From NCBI GenBank assembly GCA_965644295.1, contig CBFFRP010000378.1:62001-126000 (forward strand): 64,000 bases of DNA, given 5' to 3'. Shown here one piece after another: positions 46,747-58,700 of this stretch (position 1 is the stretch's first letter; each line of letters begins with the position of its first letter). The notes under the pieces are model-generated. The model worked only from the letters and a program-made list of their open reading frames with translations. It was not told where the DNA came from and did no database searches. This DNA is from Paraphysomonas bandaiensis (lineage: Eukaryota; Chrysophyceae). The translations under genes and the position numbers were made by a program.

Positions 46747-48119
46747 ATGTTTCTATTAATATATGAGTGCTATGAAATATATATATATATATGAGTTATG
46801 TGTTGTAAAGGGGTAATAACTACATCATATTCATGACAAGTACACACATATTAGTTTGATTAGTGTGATTATTTTGTCAATGAATTGTTGTGTAGATTGA
46901 TCTCTATGTGGTATGGTTACATGATTATACTCACTCATCATATATACATACTCTGTATATTAGTGTGGCTGTATATATATATACCTACACGATACATATA
47001 TGTATACAGCAGTATATTATATATATATATATGTAGTATATTATAGTACAATTCCTACTGTCGCCTGTAGCCTTTCCACTCTAAATATCCCACTTTTCGA
47101 ATTTTCGAAACTAATTTTCGGCTTATTTTCCTAATTTTCACATACCAAAAAAACACAATGCTTGTTGCTCCTGGTACGGTATATATACAGGAGTATATAC
47201 CGGTATATGGTATAGCAGTGGACACATAGCTACAGCAGTTGTCATAGTATCCATTAGTCCTGGATACAGTAAGAAGTAAGATAGAGAGATGCAGATATCA
47301 AAATTGAGGGTCAGATTAAGTGGTACAATATTCTCTGAATATCTGCATGCATACATGAGTACACGAGACTGTGTATAACTACATGCACCGAGAACATGAA
47401 ACTTCGAATAGGATGCAAACTATACCACATCTATTTGCACATCCTGACATTGGAGCCACTAGGAACAATGCTCAAGGGTCAGATTGCTAGTTAACTATGT
47501 TGCTAGCGCACATGTAATTTGCAGTAGAACTACTGAATTACTAGCGTACAAGCAAACCCGTCCCAATGAACCGTGCAAAGAATAATCACGACATGATGTA
47601 AAGCCGTGGGCTTTTATAACACCCTTGGTAGTTTAATATAATGATATATTGGTATATGCGGTTATAGTATATGAATAATGAATACATAAGTTTTATAAGT
47701 AGTAGGTAGATTGAATTATTAGTAGTTAGCTAATGGAACATGGATATAGACGTAAACCAACGGGTGGCAATCGCGTAGACCAACGAAATCGTGTGTTCGA
47801 GTCCTAGTAGAGCATGTTCGAGGCCTAAAATTAGAAAGTTGGACAATGTTAATATTTCCTTAATCAACTAAGTAAGAATTGGTAAGTAATGATGAAAGAT
47901 TGAGCTGTACGTAGTAAGTAGTAAACGACTGTTCAGATCCTTAGAATTGAATATTTCAAGCACAGAAATAGAAGTACAACAAAGAACAAGAATAATTCCT
48001 CGCACATTTAAGTCGATAATTATAACATAACACTAAAAAGGGATATCTAAAGTAGTTTCTGTTAGCTTTCGCTTCGTGGAGAGAATCATCACTTGAAACG
48101 CGACTAAGTCAAGGGCTTA
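46747..48119. promoter_or_regulatory. Upstream region of pantothenate kinase and spacer
   Basis: No gene supported. It contains GGCTGTATATATATATACC at 46967-46985 and TATACAGCAGTATA at 47003-47016, both like motifs upstream of other genes. TTTTCGAATTTTCGAAA lies at about 47093-47109. Phrases resembling a tRNA T-loop (GTTCGAGTCC, ~47798) lack a matching stem. Confidence 0.35.
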
Positions 48120-49955
48120 TCAAACGTATATAATCTCTTCTTCTCTGCATGTATGAGACTTCTCGACTATCACTTGGTAACTATCAGGTGCATAGTCACC
48201 ACTACTCGCATTGTCGCCATGGTCATCATTGTCATCAACTCCAAGTATCATTTCGCTATTTTCAAGAGATGCATCAGATTTGTCTCGGACTATCATCTCG
48301 TATTCCTCGCAGTGTACATCTACGTCACACTTATCATCACATTCGACAGGGACACCCTTATTTGGAGTAACGGGATATTCAGTATTAGTATAACAGCAAG
48401 CGCATATTGTCCGCAAAAATCGACCCTTGAAGTCAGGGTAGAGGACAGCGGACAAGACAATTACAACATATAAACAAGCCACAATCGCGAATTGACACGT
48501 CCATAGAATATAGAATCCTGAAAATGTATCGCCGCAGAAACCATCGTTAACTACAGTCACCCAAACCTCGTGTAAATACTGACATTGGGCATATTCCAGT
48601 ACGTTAACAATTTCAGAGAATGTATCGCTCACATGCGGAAGAATATCTTCAATCTATGAACAGTACAAAATGTTATGAAGTAAACTAAATATGTTACGAA
48701 TTACGCACTTGATTGTAGCAGGCTGTACTGATATCGTCATACCGCTGCATTTGGTCAAGTGTTTTATTGATATTTTCAGCGTAGGTTCGTGCGTCATCCA
48801 TCGGTCCTTCTAACGGATCACGTCCTACGCAACTAATCACAATATAATTACCGATATACGAAATATGGGCTACCAGAACAGAGTGTATAATATCTCGCAA
48901 CGTCTTCAATGTAACCCGATGGAGTAAGTGTAAAGATGCTCTCCGCGGGATGATAACAAAAATCAGACACTGCCATCTGCAAGCATATCAATCTATATAC
49001 ACAAAGCTATTTTTAAAAAACGCACCACCATCACCATTTCCACACAGGCTATACCAGCCAAGGCAATGATTAAGGCCTCTGTGACCAGAATGCATACTTT
49101 CAAGACAAATGCGTTATTCGATACAATACTTAACGAAAATACGAGTATCAACACAAAAATAGCACACACAAAAGTAATAACGACGTCGTTTTTGTAATTG
49201 ACTGCGTATGTATCGAGATGACTGTTAGCGATGTCAATACCCTTTGGAACGGAGCGCGTGTACGACTGAGATACATTGACAGCACCATCAAACTCTCTTA
49301 CATAAGTTGCAATGTCCTCTAGCTCCTCGTCGTAGGAACCGCACGAGTTGTCGTCGAGGAAATGCGCAACTCGAAGTGAATCATCTGCCATCAGATTTAG
49401 TGATCCTTCAACTCCACGAGCAATGTCACTAATGAAGTCAAGGCCATCCTGAATAGTATTAACACCGTTGTTCATATCATTATTGCCTTTCAATATAACA
49501 CAATTGGATGCAAATATTCCACACAGTAATAGAGCGCAAGTTGATAATATATAAGGTCGCTTTCTCTTCTCGCCGAGCTTCTTCTTCTCTAGTCCTTCCC
49601 TGCCACAGCACCATAGACCACAATTCAAGAAACATTTACAGAGCCCTCGACACTTCTCATAAAGAGTACGTAATAAAATAATAAGTTGAAATAATATAAC
49701 AGCTGCTGCAATAATAACTATTATAATAATAGGAAGAGTTATGAGTGATTTGCCGTATGAGTTGGCCTCAGATGATGATGATAAGTCGAATGTATTGCTG
49801 CGTCTATTCAATTGCCAGTCTAAATGAGGGATTTGATGAGCTTGTTTGACATGATCTGAAGGTGTATAATTATCATGACAGTGTCCATTAGAGATGTATA
49901 GGATAAGATACAGGGCTATAGGCTGTATAGGGAATATATGGTGATATAGAGACAT
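48120..49955 (-). CDS. Five-TM (tweety/prominin-like) membrane protein
   Basis: Four exons, 49955-49026, 48976-48874, 48824-48709 and 48653-48120, give 560 aa. After an N-terminal signal-like segment (IALYLILYISNGHC) come TM helices at LITLPIIIIVIIAAAVILF, YILSTCALLLCGIFASNCV, VVITFVCAIFVLILVFSLS, VCILVTEALIIALAGIACV and FAIVACLYVVIVLSAVLY. TM1 is followed by a Cys-rich cytosolic patch (CRGLCKCFLNCGLWCC) suited to palmitoylation. Two large extracytoplasmic loops with Cys and N-glycosylation sites separate TM2-TM3 and TM4-TM5; the tail is acidic. This layout resembles tweety or prominin proteins, but I see no decisive motif, so the family is only a suggestion. Confidence 0.68.
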
Positions 49956-50526
49956 ATCAGACCTATGGAGGGTAGTGGGAGGGAGATGTTATCTGAGAGA
50001 AGAGGGTAGAGATGTGGGAATGGATAATAGGTCCAATATGATGATAGTATATATCATCTACGAGGGGGGACTATGAGTGATATGATCATATGTACACTGC
50101 AGCTGTATGGTACACTCACATACCCTGTATATACACTATAAATGGACATGACTACAAAAAAACATATATCTTATATTTGAACCACTAAATACCCCGGTAT
50201 ATAGCCTAAATAGCTCAAAATAATGGGTTTAGTGAAGAACCCATTGGTGTAAAATAGCCATTTTTATTGTTATTGTGGTAATATCCTGCCATACTATACA
50301 CATGTACTGCTATACATCTAACACAGTACGTGTTGCTGACTGCTGCTGTATAGCATATATATATATATAAGGAGTATGTACATGTATATAAGTATGTACA
50401 GTACATGTATGTATGTTATATGGCAGTATGTGCATATGAACTATCAATACGACTATCACTCATAGCATATAGTAGAAACCTTCCAAGACAATCATAATAC
50501 TTACTCATTAAATCTAATTATTAATC
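49956..50526. promoter_or_regulatory. Divergent intergenic region, five-TM gene / SPCS1
   Basis: About 570 bp. It carries CACTGCAGCTGTATGG at 50095-50110 and TGCTGCTGTATAGC at ~50340-50353 with a TATATATATATATA tract, plus a palindromic AATGGGTT...AACCCATT pair at ~50222-50246. Confidence 0.4.
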
Positions 50527-50965
50527 ATGGTATATCTGATCTATTAACTTTACTGGCATTTAACTATACATAGGACTATAGGGGGCAACGATTAAGTGAG
50601 ATCATGTACTACATAATTACCATATTATTTGGAGTATGTACTGTGATAGTATCATATGAACTCATAATCAATTTGTTTGTATTAGGTTATTGCATGGATA
50701 TACGGTTACATTCATTCGGATTTTAAATTGACAGTATACGGATGGTTTGCAGGTTTATGTCTTGCTATTTTGGTAAGGTATTACTACTTACTCCATTGTC
50801 ATTCTCATATTTTTGTAGCTGTGTGTTCCAGATTGGCCATATTTTAATAGAAACAAAGTGGAATGGTTGGATGAGCTCCCAAGTCGTTCTGAAGGGAATG
50901 CTGACGAGTCCAGCAAAAGTGAGAAAGCACGAAAGAAAAGACGAACAACTAAGAAGAAAGATTAG
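50527..50965 (+). CDS. SPCS1: Signal peptidase complex subunit 1
   Basis: Four exons, 50527-50529, 50574-50633, 50686-50772 and 50819-50965, give 98 aa, the normal size. The first coding exon is only the ATG codon, followed at once by a GTATAT donor. The spliced start MDYRGQRLSEIM matches the conserved MDxxGQ-L-E opening of the family. Two TM helices follow (MYYIITILFGVIAWIYGYI and LTVYGWFAGLCLAILLCV), then the hallmark VPDWPYFNRNKVEWLDELP and a lysine-rich tail (KKRRTTKKKD) longer than usual. SPCS1 is a non-catalytic ER-membrane subunit that tunes substrate choice of signal peptidase. Confidence 0.9.
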
Positions 50966-51058
50966 TCTACTTTGTTTTTATATTTTGAGCTTGTCAATAA
51001 TAGAGGACTTTAGGGCGGCTCCGTATAGTAACGCTTTTAAGTAGCATATGTTTCATAA

Positions 51059-51280
51059 ATGCACGAGCAAGCCCTGCGACAACGAATACAGCGAGGTAGT
51101 AACCTCAATAAAATTCAAGCCTGCGCAGTCGCAGTGTATCTATTACATATTACGCTAGCATATAACGTAATAATTTTCTATAGCAGTAACATAATTAGTG
51201 AACAAGTGGTTGAGACATCCTATTATACCCATAAACTACCAGGAATGAGTAGCTCAACCACAGGGACTGGAATGAAATAG
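51059..51280 (+). CDS. Possible small protein with one TM helix
   Basis: An uninterrupted ATG-started ORF of 73 aa, 93 bp after the SPCS1 stop on the same strand. It has a plausible TM segment (ACAVAVYLLHITLAYNVIIF) and a Ser/Thr/Gly tail. No family is recognised. It could be chance within a 3' UTR. Confidence 0.25.
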   Translation: MHEQALRQRIQRGSNLNKIQACAVAVYLLHITLAYNVIIFYSSNIISEQVVETSYYTHKLPGMSSSTTGTGMK

Positions 51281-51439
51281 CAACCGCTAACTCACGTAAT
51301 ACAATATAATTATATTTTTTACAATAGCTAACTTCGATTCCTCTTCTTTTTAGTATGTTACATCTCCAAATTTCAAATTGTAGGTATTGTTCATAGTTCG
51401 TAGCAGGAAAACAACATCAGTTATGAACACTTGGTTGTA

Positions 51440-51646
51440 CTAGATGAAAAGTGGATAGTCAATTGTCAGAGATGGAATAAAACTTGCTTGTATATCAGTT
51501 GCGAGAGCTTCATTATATATACAAATTGAGTTTAGGGCTTTTAATCGTAGAAACTTTCGCACATTCTCCCCTTCCGCGAAATAAGGAAGTTTATTGTAGT
51601 GCGATAAGTGCCGTTCTTCCCTAGACTTATGTACGTGAATGCTCAT
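51440..51646 (-). CDS. Possible small ORF, unknown
   Basis: ATG-started, 68 aa, mixed composition (REERHLSHYNKLPYF, then ENVRKFLRLKALNS) unlike the low-complexity noise elsewhere. No splice partner or family was found. Confidence 0.27.
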   Translation of the reverse strand: MSIHVHKSREERHLSHYNKLPYFAEGENVRKFLRLKALNSICIYNEALATDIQASFIPSLTIDYPLFI

Positions 51647-52224
51647 ATATCAAACTCACGCTATTCTTATTTATTATTATTTAGTATGACTCATTTTGGA
51701 TCAAACAGGTTCTTTAAGAGTAACTAGTAATTAGTAAGTCCCTGTTGTGGCCAACCGGATGTAATTATACTTTGATTTGTACACCTGATGTTCGAGTCTA
51801 CTAGTTAAACATAATATAGACAGTCATTTCTCGGGTGCCATAGCACCATTAGCCTTATCTCCGAAGTTTGCAGATCTGGTGAAAGATGACAACTTCTGCC
51901 AAAGGATTTATTAAAATACTACAATCAAAAGTCGTAGTGAGAAGACAACATTCACCTATTAAAGTACACACTACAAAATATGACAAAACTAGTTGACTGC
52001 AGAGATTTCAATGATTATTAATCATTTCTGTACATAACAGCTTAAAATAACAAGCATAATATTAAACGTGAATCAAGAAAATATTAATCCTAATTGCTTG
52101 AGAAACATCGCATCTACAGCTAGTTTTGTACAATCCTCGACTTACGTCTTCACACACTGACTCACTCTTCAAATTAGATTAACTGCAGCCTTTGCTCCTC
52201 TAATGCATCTCGCTACCAGCATAT
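51647..52224. other. Intergenic, nothing recognised
   Basis: AT-rich. A GTTCGAGTC phrase near 51790 resembles a tRNA T-loop but has no stem partner. No feature. Confidence 0.4.
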
Positions 52225-52431
52225 TCAAGCACTTAACGGGTTTCTTTGGACACATCCAAACTTCCACATTGACTGTTGTATCCCTGTTGCACATACTTGT
52301 TTCACAATCATCACAATCTCATTATAGGTTCCATTGATGTTGTTATTAATGTGCAGACTGTCGATATCTCGTTAGCTATCTGAGAACTCGAACTGAACTA
52401 CTGGGCGATAAAGCTGGCTCGAGCTTGACAT
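52225..52431 (-). pseudogene. Small protein-like ORF interrupted by one in-frame TAA
   Basis: From the ATG at 52431 the frame reads MSSSSQLYRPVVQFEFSDS, then a TAA (52372-52374). In the same frame it continues 48 codons of convincing coding composition (RDIDSLHINNNINGTYNEI, then KQVCATGIQQSMWKFGC) to a TGA at 52225. No GT/AG pair of normal length removes the stop; a 30-nt candidate exists but is shorter than any intron in the window. It may be a recent pseudogene, a mis-modelled two-exon gene, or a readthrough case. A CTGCTGTAGTATAC motif lies ~175 bp upstream. Confidence 0.35.
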
Positions 52432-52815
52432 ATATCTCATATGTAGAGTGTGATGATGAGAAGATATCAGTCTATCACGATATATGATCGATCTCAGATA
52501 GATGGGAGACTTATGCTCTCTAAGATGATCATATCTATGCATATATATACGCATACACATATATATATATATGTATATACACATATATAGATATATACAC
52601 TGCTGTAGTATACATATACAGTCATGTCATTATAGAGATTTTATATTTTGGGTATAAAAAATAGTTTATAAATGCATCTGTCTGACCATGTATCGTAAGG
52701 TATGTTGATTCTTCTAGCTCTTCGGAGCCGGTTCTCAACAAATGATGAGGGTAACAAACTGCCGGCAACTTGCTGAAAAGCTCGTTCATTTGGTAGAAAA
52801 ATGGCACGCCACCGC
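52432..52815. promoter_or_regulatory. TATA-rich region upstream of the interrupted ORF
   Basis: Long TATATA tracts at 52535-52600 and CACTGCTGTAGTATAC at 52598-52613, the motif seen upstream of other genes. A 61-codon minus-strand ORF at 52622-52807 starts at GTG and has no family or splice evidence. Confidence 0.3.
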
Positions 52816-53056
52816 CTACTTGTTACGCAATGTGCTATTCCCTCTGAACCCCCCCATTTTTATAACCCAAAAACCTAACCAATTATCATAAAACCCTATT
52901 TTACCATAACCCCTAAACTTCAAAACCCCTGATTTTAATCTACTTGTTACGCAATGTGCTATTCCCTCTGAACCCCCCCACCCAAAAACCTAACCAAATA
53001 TCATAAAACCCTATTTTACGAAAAAATCTACACTATAAAACCCCTGATTTTTAGCC
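52816..53056. repeat. 124-bp tandem duplication
   Basis: CTACTTGTTACGCAATGTGC begins at 52816 and again at 52940. Each copy continues through CTCTGAACCCCCCCA, ATCATAAAACCCTATTTTAC and AAAACCCCTGATTTT. The copies differ by small indels and substitutions. The CCCTA-rich phrases are not telomeric arrays. Confidence 0.85.
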
Positions 53057-53114
53057 TACTATTACTCTCAAAAGAGCATCCTACTGAGCCCACTATCCAC
53101 ATGATATAATCGCC

Positions 53115-53299
53115 ATTAAGAGGTCCTCAGATGCACTACGAGGTCTGCAGATGCATTAAGAGGTCTGCATATGCATTAAGAGGTCTTCAGATGCATTAAG
53201 AGGTCTTCAGATGCACTAAGAGGTCTGCAGATGCACTAAGAGGTCTGCAGATGCACTAAGAGGTCTTCAGATGCACTAAGAGGTCTGCAGATGCATTAG
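53115..53299. repeat. 20-bp minisatellite, about nine units
   Basis: Units of consensus AAGAGGTCTGCAGATGCATT, with TTCAG/CTCAG/CTGCAG variants, repeat in register for ~185 bp. Most units contain a PstI-like CTGCAG palindrome. Non-coding. Confidence 0.9.
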
Positions 53300-54331
53300 A
53301 TATCAGTGAACGAATGTATTGAATTCATAATGGACAATACTAACAAGGCCTGGATATATATTGCAAACCACTAACACTTGCAGTTAACCGATAGGGGGTT
53401 ATGTATGTATTGCTGTATGCTTATAGCACACATATAGACATATATATACGTACAGCTACTTCATATCCATATATAACCGTTACAGTTGGATGTAGTAAGA
53501 TGTATTGTTCAACTACAGTATCATGTCCTTCAATATAACATCTACACTGTACAGCACACATATAAGATACTGTATATATAAGAGAACTCCTTCATGATTC
53601 TATCATTAGATCATTAGCATGTGATGTATGGTAGTCTAATGTGTTGTTTACTTGTAGTACAGTACGTACTTTTATTACGATGTGATTATAAGCTCATTAT
53701 ATTCAGACCGTATCATATACTTTAATGTTGAAATCACCTGTCATTTGATAGCAGCAGTCACAGTGGTAATCAATTATACAACACGACAAAGAAAAGTCAT
53801 GAGTAGCAATTTATAAATGACTATTAAATAATAAACATAACCCATGAAATACAAATTCATTTTGTTCACACTGCATGTACAGAGATAATATAAATAGAAC
53901 AAGCGCAGGAATGCAATTCATGTACTCTTCGTTCCAATATTTAGTTTGTTTCCCTATGTATATGTCACGTCGTGATATTATTATGAATAAGCTTAACTCG
54001 ACTATATACAATCGATGAAACATAGAAGCATAATCTGAGCAACACAATATACATAGCTCGGATTTAGTCGAATATATATATCTATGATGTCCCTACTAAA
54101 TTTATCCGACGTTCTTACTAAACTAAAAAGTGCCACTTAGTAACACTTACTTCTATTCACACTTAGTAGCACATTTATATAAGTTTCACCATCGACAACA
54201 TTCCAAAACAATTTTTAAAATGAATCTACTGTCAACTATATATTTCTTCGTACTAAATTAAAAATGGCAGCTGAGCCTACTACATTTCACAAACATTCCT
54301 ACTAAGTCAATTCTACAAAATTTCAGTACGG
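53300..54331. other. Intergenic, AT-rich, nothing recognised
   Basis: No supported ORF. 54090-54330 is rich in ACTAA/TTAGT phrases that grade into the 299-bp repeat array. Confidence 0.4.
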
Positions 54332-55512
54332 CTCAACTGCCAATTTTAGATCAGTAGAAACATCTGCAAAATTGAGTAGAAACAAATGGAAAATTTAGTA
54401 GGTTTAAAAATGACGCGAGGATTTGTTGGCACATTAGGCCCATTAAACTGACAACAATATTATGTTATTAATAAAAAATAAACTACCTACAGAACATAGG
54501 GAAAAACGCATTTAGCACCCACTCATGAAAACTCTAGAATTAATATATACATTTCAGGGGATACGTCAACAACGCTTTCCTGAACTTGAATCATGATCAT
54601 GATAGCACGCCATTATTTATTTCAGTGCAGCTCAACTGCCAATTTTAGATCAGTAGAAACATCTGCAAAATTGAGTAGAAACAAATGGAAAATTTAGTAG
54701 GTTTAAAAATGACGCGAGGATTTGTTGGCACATTAGGCCCATTAAACTGACAACAATATTATGTTATTAATAAAAAATAAACTACCTACAGAACATAGGG
54801 AAAAACGCATTTAGCACCCACTCATGAAAACTCTAGAATTAATATATACATTTCAGGGGATACGTCAACAACGCTTTCCTGAACTTGAATCATGATCATG
54901 ATAGCACGCCATTATTTATTTCAGTGCAGCTCAACTGCCAATTTTAGATCAGTAGAAACATCTGCAAAATTGAGTAGAAACAAATGGAAAATTTAGTAGG
55001 TTTAAAAATGACGCGAGGATTTGTTGGCACATTAGGCCCATTAAACTGACAACAATATTATGTTATTAATAAAAAATAAACTACCTACAGAACATAGGGA
55101 AAAACGCATTTAGCACCCACTCATGAAAACTCTAGAATTAATATATACATTTCAGGGGATACGTCAACAACGCTTTCCTGAACTTGAATCATGATCATGA
55201 TAGCACGCCATTATTTATTTCAGTGCAGCTCAACTGCCAATTTTAGATCAGTAGAAACATCTGCAAAATTGAGTAGAAACAAATGGAAAATTTAGTAGGT
55301 TTAAAAATGACGCGAGGATTTGTTGGCACATTAGGCCCATTAAACTGACAACAATATTATGTTATTAATAAAAAATAAACTACCTACAGAACATAGGGAA
55401 AAACGCATTTAGCACCCACTCATGAAAACTCTAGAATTAATATTTACATTTCAGGGGATACGTCAACAACGCATTCCTGAACTTGAATCATGATCATGAT
55501 AGCACACCATCA
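54332..55512. repeat. 299-bp tandem repeat, ~4 copies
   Basis: CTCAACTGCCAATTTTAGAT begins at 54332, 54631, 54930 and 55229, an exact 299-bp period; the fourth copy ends at ~55512. Copies are almost identical, with a TACGG/TGCAG difference at the left edge and few changes in the last copy. Each contains the palindromic ATCATGATCATGAT. There is no ORF. It looks like a short satellite array 3' of the giant repeat gene. Confidence 0.94.
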
Positions 55513-55727
55513 TCAAAACGAATTACATAACCAAGACGAGCTTCAGAATAGACGTGTCTAATCATCGTGCCTAATAAAATGCCAAGATAATACATCAAAC
55601 CAACGAGACATTCAACCAAACGAAAAACTACCAAATCAGATATAAACCAGAAACTAGACTGTGGAGTGAATAAAACATCAGGGCCTCTAGAAGGCTGATC
55701 AAACTGCTAATCCAGAGGAATGGACGC
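55513..55727. other. 3' flank of the giant gene
   Basis: AT-rich sequence between the satellite array and the stop codon; presumably 3' UTR. No feature. Confidence 0.4.
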
Positions 55728-58700
55728 TCAAGTCGGAACGCTGGTTGGCTGTCCAGTAGGTTGACCCGTAGGTTGCCCTGTAGGTTGTCCACTTGGCTGT
55801 ACTGTTGGTTGACCAGTAGGTTGTCCTGTAGGCTGTCCCGTAGGCTGACCACTTGGCTCACCGGTGGGCTGTCCAGTTGGACTAGTCGGAACACTAGTTG
55901 GCTGTCCTGACGGTACTACTGTGGGTTGTCCAGTAGGTTGACCCGTAGGTTGCCCTGTAGGTTGTCCACTTGGCTGAACTGTTGGTTGACCAGTAGGTTG
56001 TCCAGTAGGCTGTCCCGTAGGCTGACCACTTGGCTCACCGGTGGGCTGTCCAGTTGGGCTAGTCGGAACACTGGTTGGCTGGCCTGACGGTACTACTGTG
56101 GGTTGTCCAGTAGGTTGACCCGTAGGTTGCCCTGTAGGTTGTCCACTTGGCTGAACTGTTGGTTGACCAGTAGGTTGTCCTGTAGGCTGTCCCGTAGGCT
56201 GACCACTTGGCTCACCGGTGGGCTGTCCAGTTGGACTAGTCGGAACACTAGTTGGCTGTCCTGACGGTACTACTGTGGGTTGTCCAGTAGGTTGACCCGT
56301 AGGTTGCCCTGTAGGTTGTCCACTTGGCTGAACTGTTGGTTGACCAGTAGGTTGTCCAGTAGGCTGTCCCGTAGGCTGACCACTTGGCTCACCGGTGGGC
56401 TGTCCAGTTGGGCTAGTCGGAACACTGGTTGGCTGGCCTGACGGTACTACTGTGGGTTGTCCAGTAGGTTGACCCGTAGGTTGCCCTGTAGGTTGTCCAC
56501 TTGGCTGAACTGTTGGTTGACCAGTAGGTTGTCCTGTAGGCTGTCCCGTAGGCTGACCACTTGGCTCACCGGTGGGCTGTCCAGTTGGACTAGTCGGAAC
56601 ACTGGTTGGCTGGCCTGACGGTACTACTGTGGGTTGTCCAGTAGGTTGACCCGTAGGTTGCCCTGTAGGTTGTCCACTTGGCTGAACTGTTGGTTGACCA
56701 GTAGGTTGTCCAGTAGGCTGTCCCGTAGGCTGACCACTTGGCGCACCGGTGGGCTGTCCAGTTGGGCTAGTCGGAACACTGGTTGGCTGGCCTGACGGTA
56801 CTACTGTGGGTTGTCCAGTAGGTTGACCCGTAGGTTGCCCTGTAGGTTGTCCACTTGGCTGAACTGTTGGTTGACCAGTAGGTTGTCCAGTAGGCTGTCC
56901 CGTAGGCTGACCACTTGGCTCACCGGTGGGCTGTCCAGTTGGGCTAGTCGGAACACTAGTTGGCTGGCCTGACGGTACTACTGTGGGTTGTCCAGTAGGT
57001 TGGCCCGTAGGTTGCCCTGTAGGTTGTCCACTTGGCTGAACTGTTGGTTGACCAGTAGGTTGACCAGTAGGCTGTCCCGTAGGCTGACCACTTGGCTCAC
57101 CGGTGGGCTGTCCAGTTGGACTAGTCGGAACACTGGTTGGCTGGCCTGACGGTACTACTGTAGGTTGTCCAGTAGGTTGACCCGTAGGTTGCCCTGTAGG
57201 TTGTCCACTTGGCTGAACTGTTGGTTGACCAGTAGGTTGTCCAGTAGGCTGTCCCGTAGGCTGACCACTTGGCGCACCGGTGGGCTGTCCAGTTGGGCTA
57301 GTCGGAACACTGGTTGGCTGGCCTGACGGTACTACTGTGGGTTGTCCAGTAGGTTGACCCGTAGGTTGCCCTGTAGGTTGTCCACTTGGCTGAACTGTTG
57401 GTTGACCAGTAGGTTGTCCAGTAGGCTGTCCCGTAGGCTGACCACTTGGCTCACCGGTGGGCTGTCCAGTTGGGCTAGTCGGAACACTAGTTGGCTGGCC
57501 TGACGGTACTACTGTGGGTTGTCCAGTAGGTTGGCCCGTAGGTTGCCCTGTAGGTTGTCCACTTGGCTGAACTGTTGGTTGACCAGTAGGTTGACCAGTA
57601 GGCTGTCCCGTAGGCTGACCACTTGGCTCACCGGTGGGCTGTCCAGTTGGACTAGTCGGAACACTGGTTGGCTGGCCTGACGGTACTACTGTAGGTTGTC
57701 CAGTAGGTTGACCCGTAGGTTGCCCTGTAGGTTGTCCACTTGGCTGAACTGTTGGTTGACCAGTAGGTTGTCCAGTAGGCTGTCCCGTAGGCTGACCACT
57801 TGGCTCACCGGTGGGCTGTCCAGTTGGACTAGTCGGAACACTGGTTGGCTGGCCTGACGGTACTACTGTGGGTTGTCCAGTAGGTTGACCCGTAGGTTGC
57901 CCTGTAGGTTGTCCACTTGGCTGAACTGTTGGTTGACCAGTAGGTTGTCCAGTAGGCTGTCCAGTAGGCTGACCACTTGGCGCACCGGTGGGCTGTCCAG
58001 TTGGGCTAGTCGGAACACTGGTTGGCTGGCCTGACGGTACTACTGTGGGTTGTCCAGTAGGTTGACCCGTAGGTTGCCCTGTAGGTTGTCCACTTGGCTG
58101 AACTGTTGGTTGACCAGTAGGTTGTCCTGTAGGCTGTCCCGTAGGCTGACCACTTGGCTCACCGGTGGGCTGTCCAGTTGGGCTAGTCGGAACACTGGTT
58201 GGCTGGCCTGACGGTACTACTGTGGGTTGTCCAGTAGGTTGACCCGTAGGTTGCCCTGTAGGTTGTCCACTTGGCTGAACTGTTGGTTGACCAGTAGGTT
58301 GTCCAGTAGGCTGTCCCGTAGGCTGACCACTTGGCTCACCGGTGGGCTGTCCAGTTGGACTAGTCGGAACACTGGTTGGCTGGCCTGACGGTACTACTGT
58401 GGGTTGTCCAGTAGGTTGACCCGTAGGTTGCCCTGTAGGTTGTCCACTTGGCTGAACTGTTGGTTGACCAGTAGGTTGTCCAGTAGGCTGTCCCGTAGGC
58501 TGACCACTTGGCTCACCGGTGGGCTGTCCAGTTGGACTAGTCGGAACACTGGTTGGCTGGCCTGACGGTACTACTGTGGGTTGTCCAGTAGGTTGACCCG
58601 TAGGTTGCCCTGTAGGTTGTCCACTTGGCTGTACTGTTGGTTGACCAGTAGGTTGTCCTGTAGGCTGTCCCGTAGGCTGACCACTTGGCTCACCGGTGGG

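Noticed and set aside
47740-47830. tRNA-like T-loop phrase GTTCGAGTCC
   Set aside because: Flanking bases do not form the T stem and no acceptor or anticodon stem pairs; the same holds for ~51790.
52622-52807. 61-codon minus-strand ORF
   Set aside because: Starts at GTG, no homology or splice support; composition alone is not enough.
52816-53056. Telomere-like CCCTA phrases
   Set aside because: Only scattered ACCCTA words within a 124-bp duplication, not a tandem telomeric array.
53115-53299. CRISPR-like array of 20-bp repeats
   Set aside because: Units are contiguous with no spacers, and the genome is eukaryotic; it is a minisatellite.
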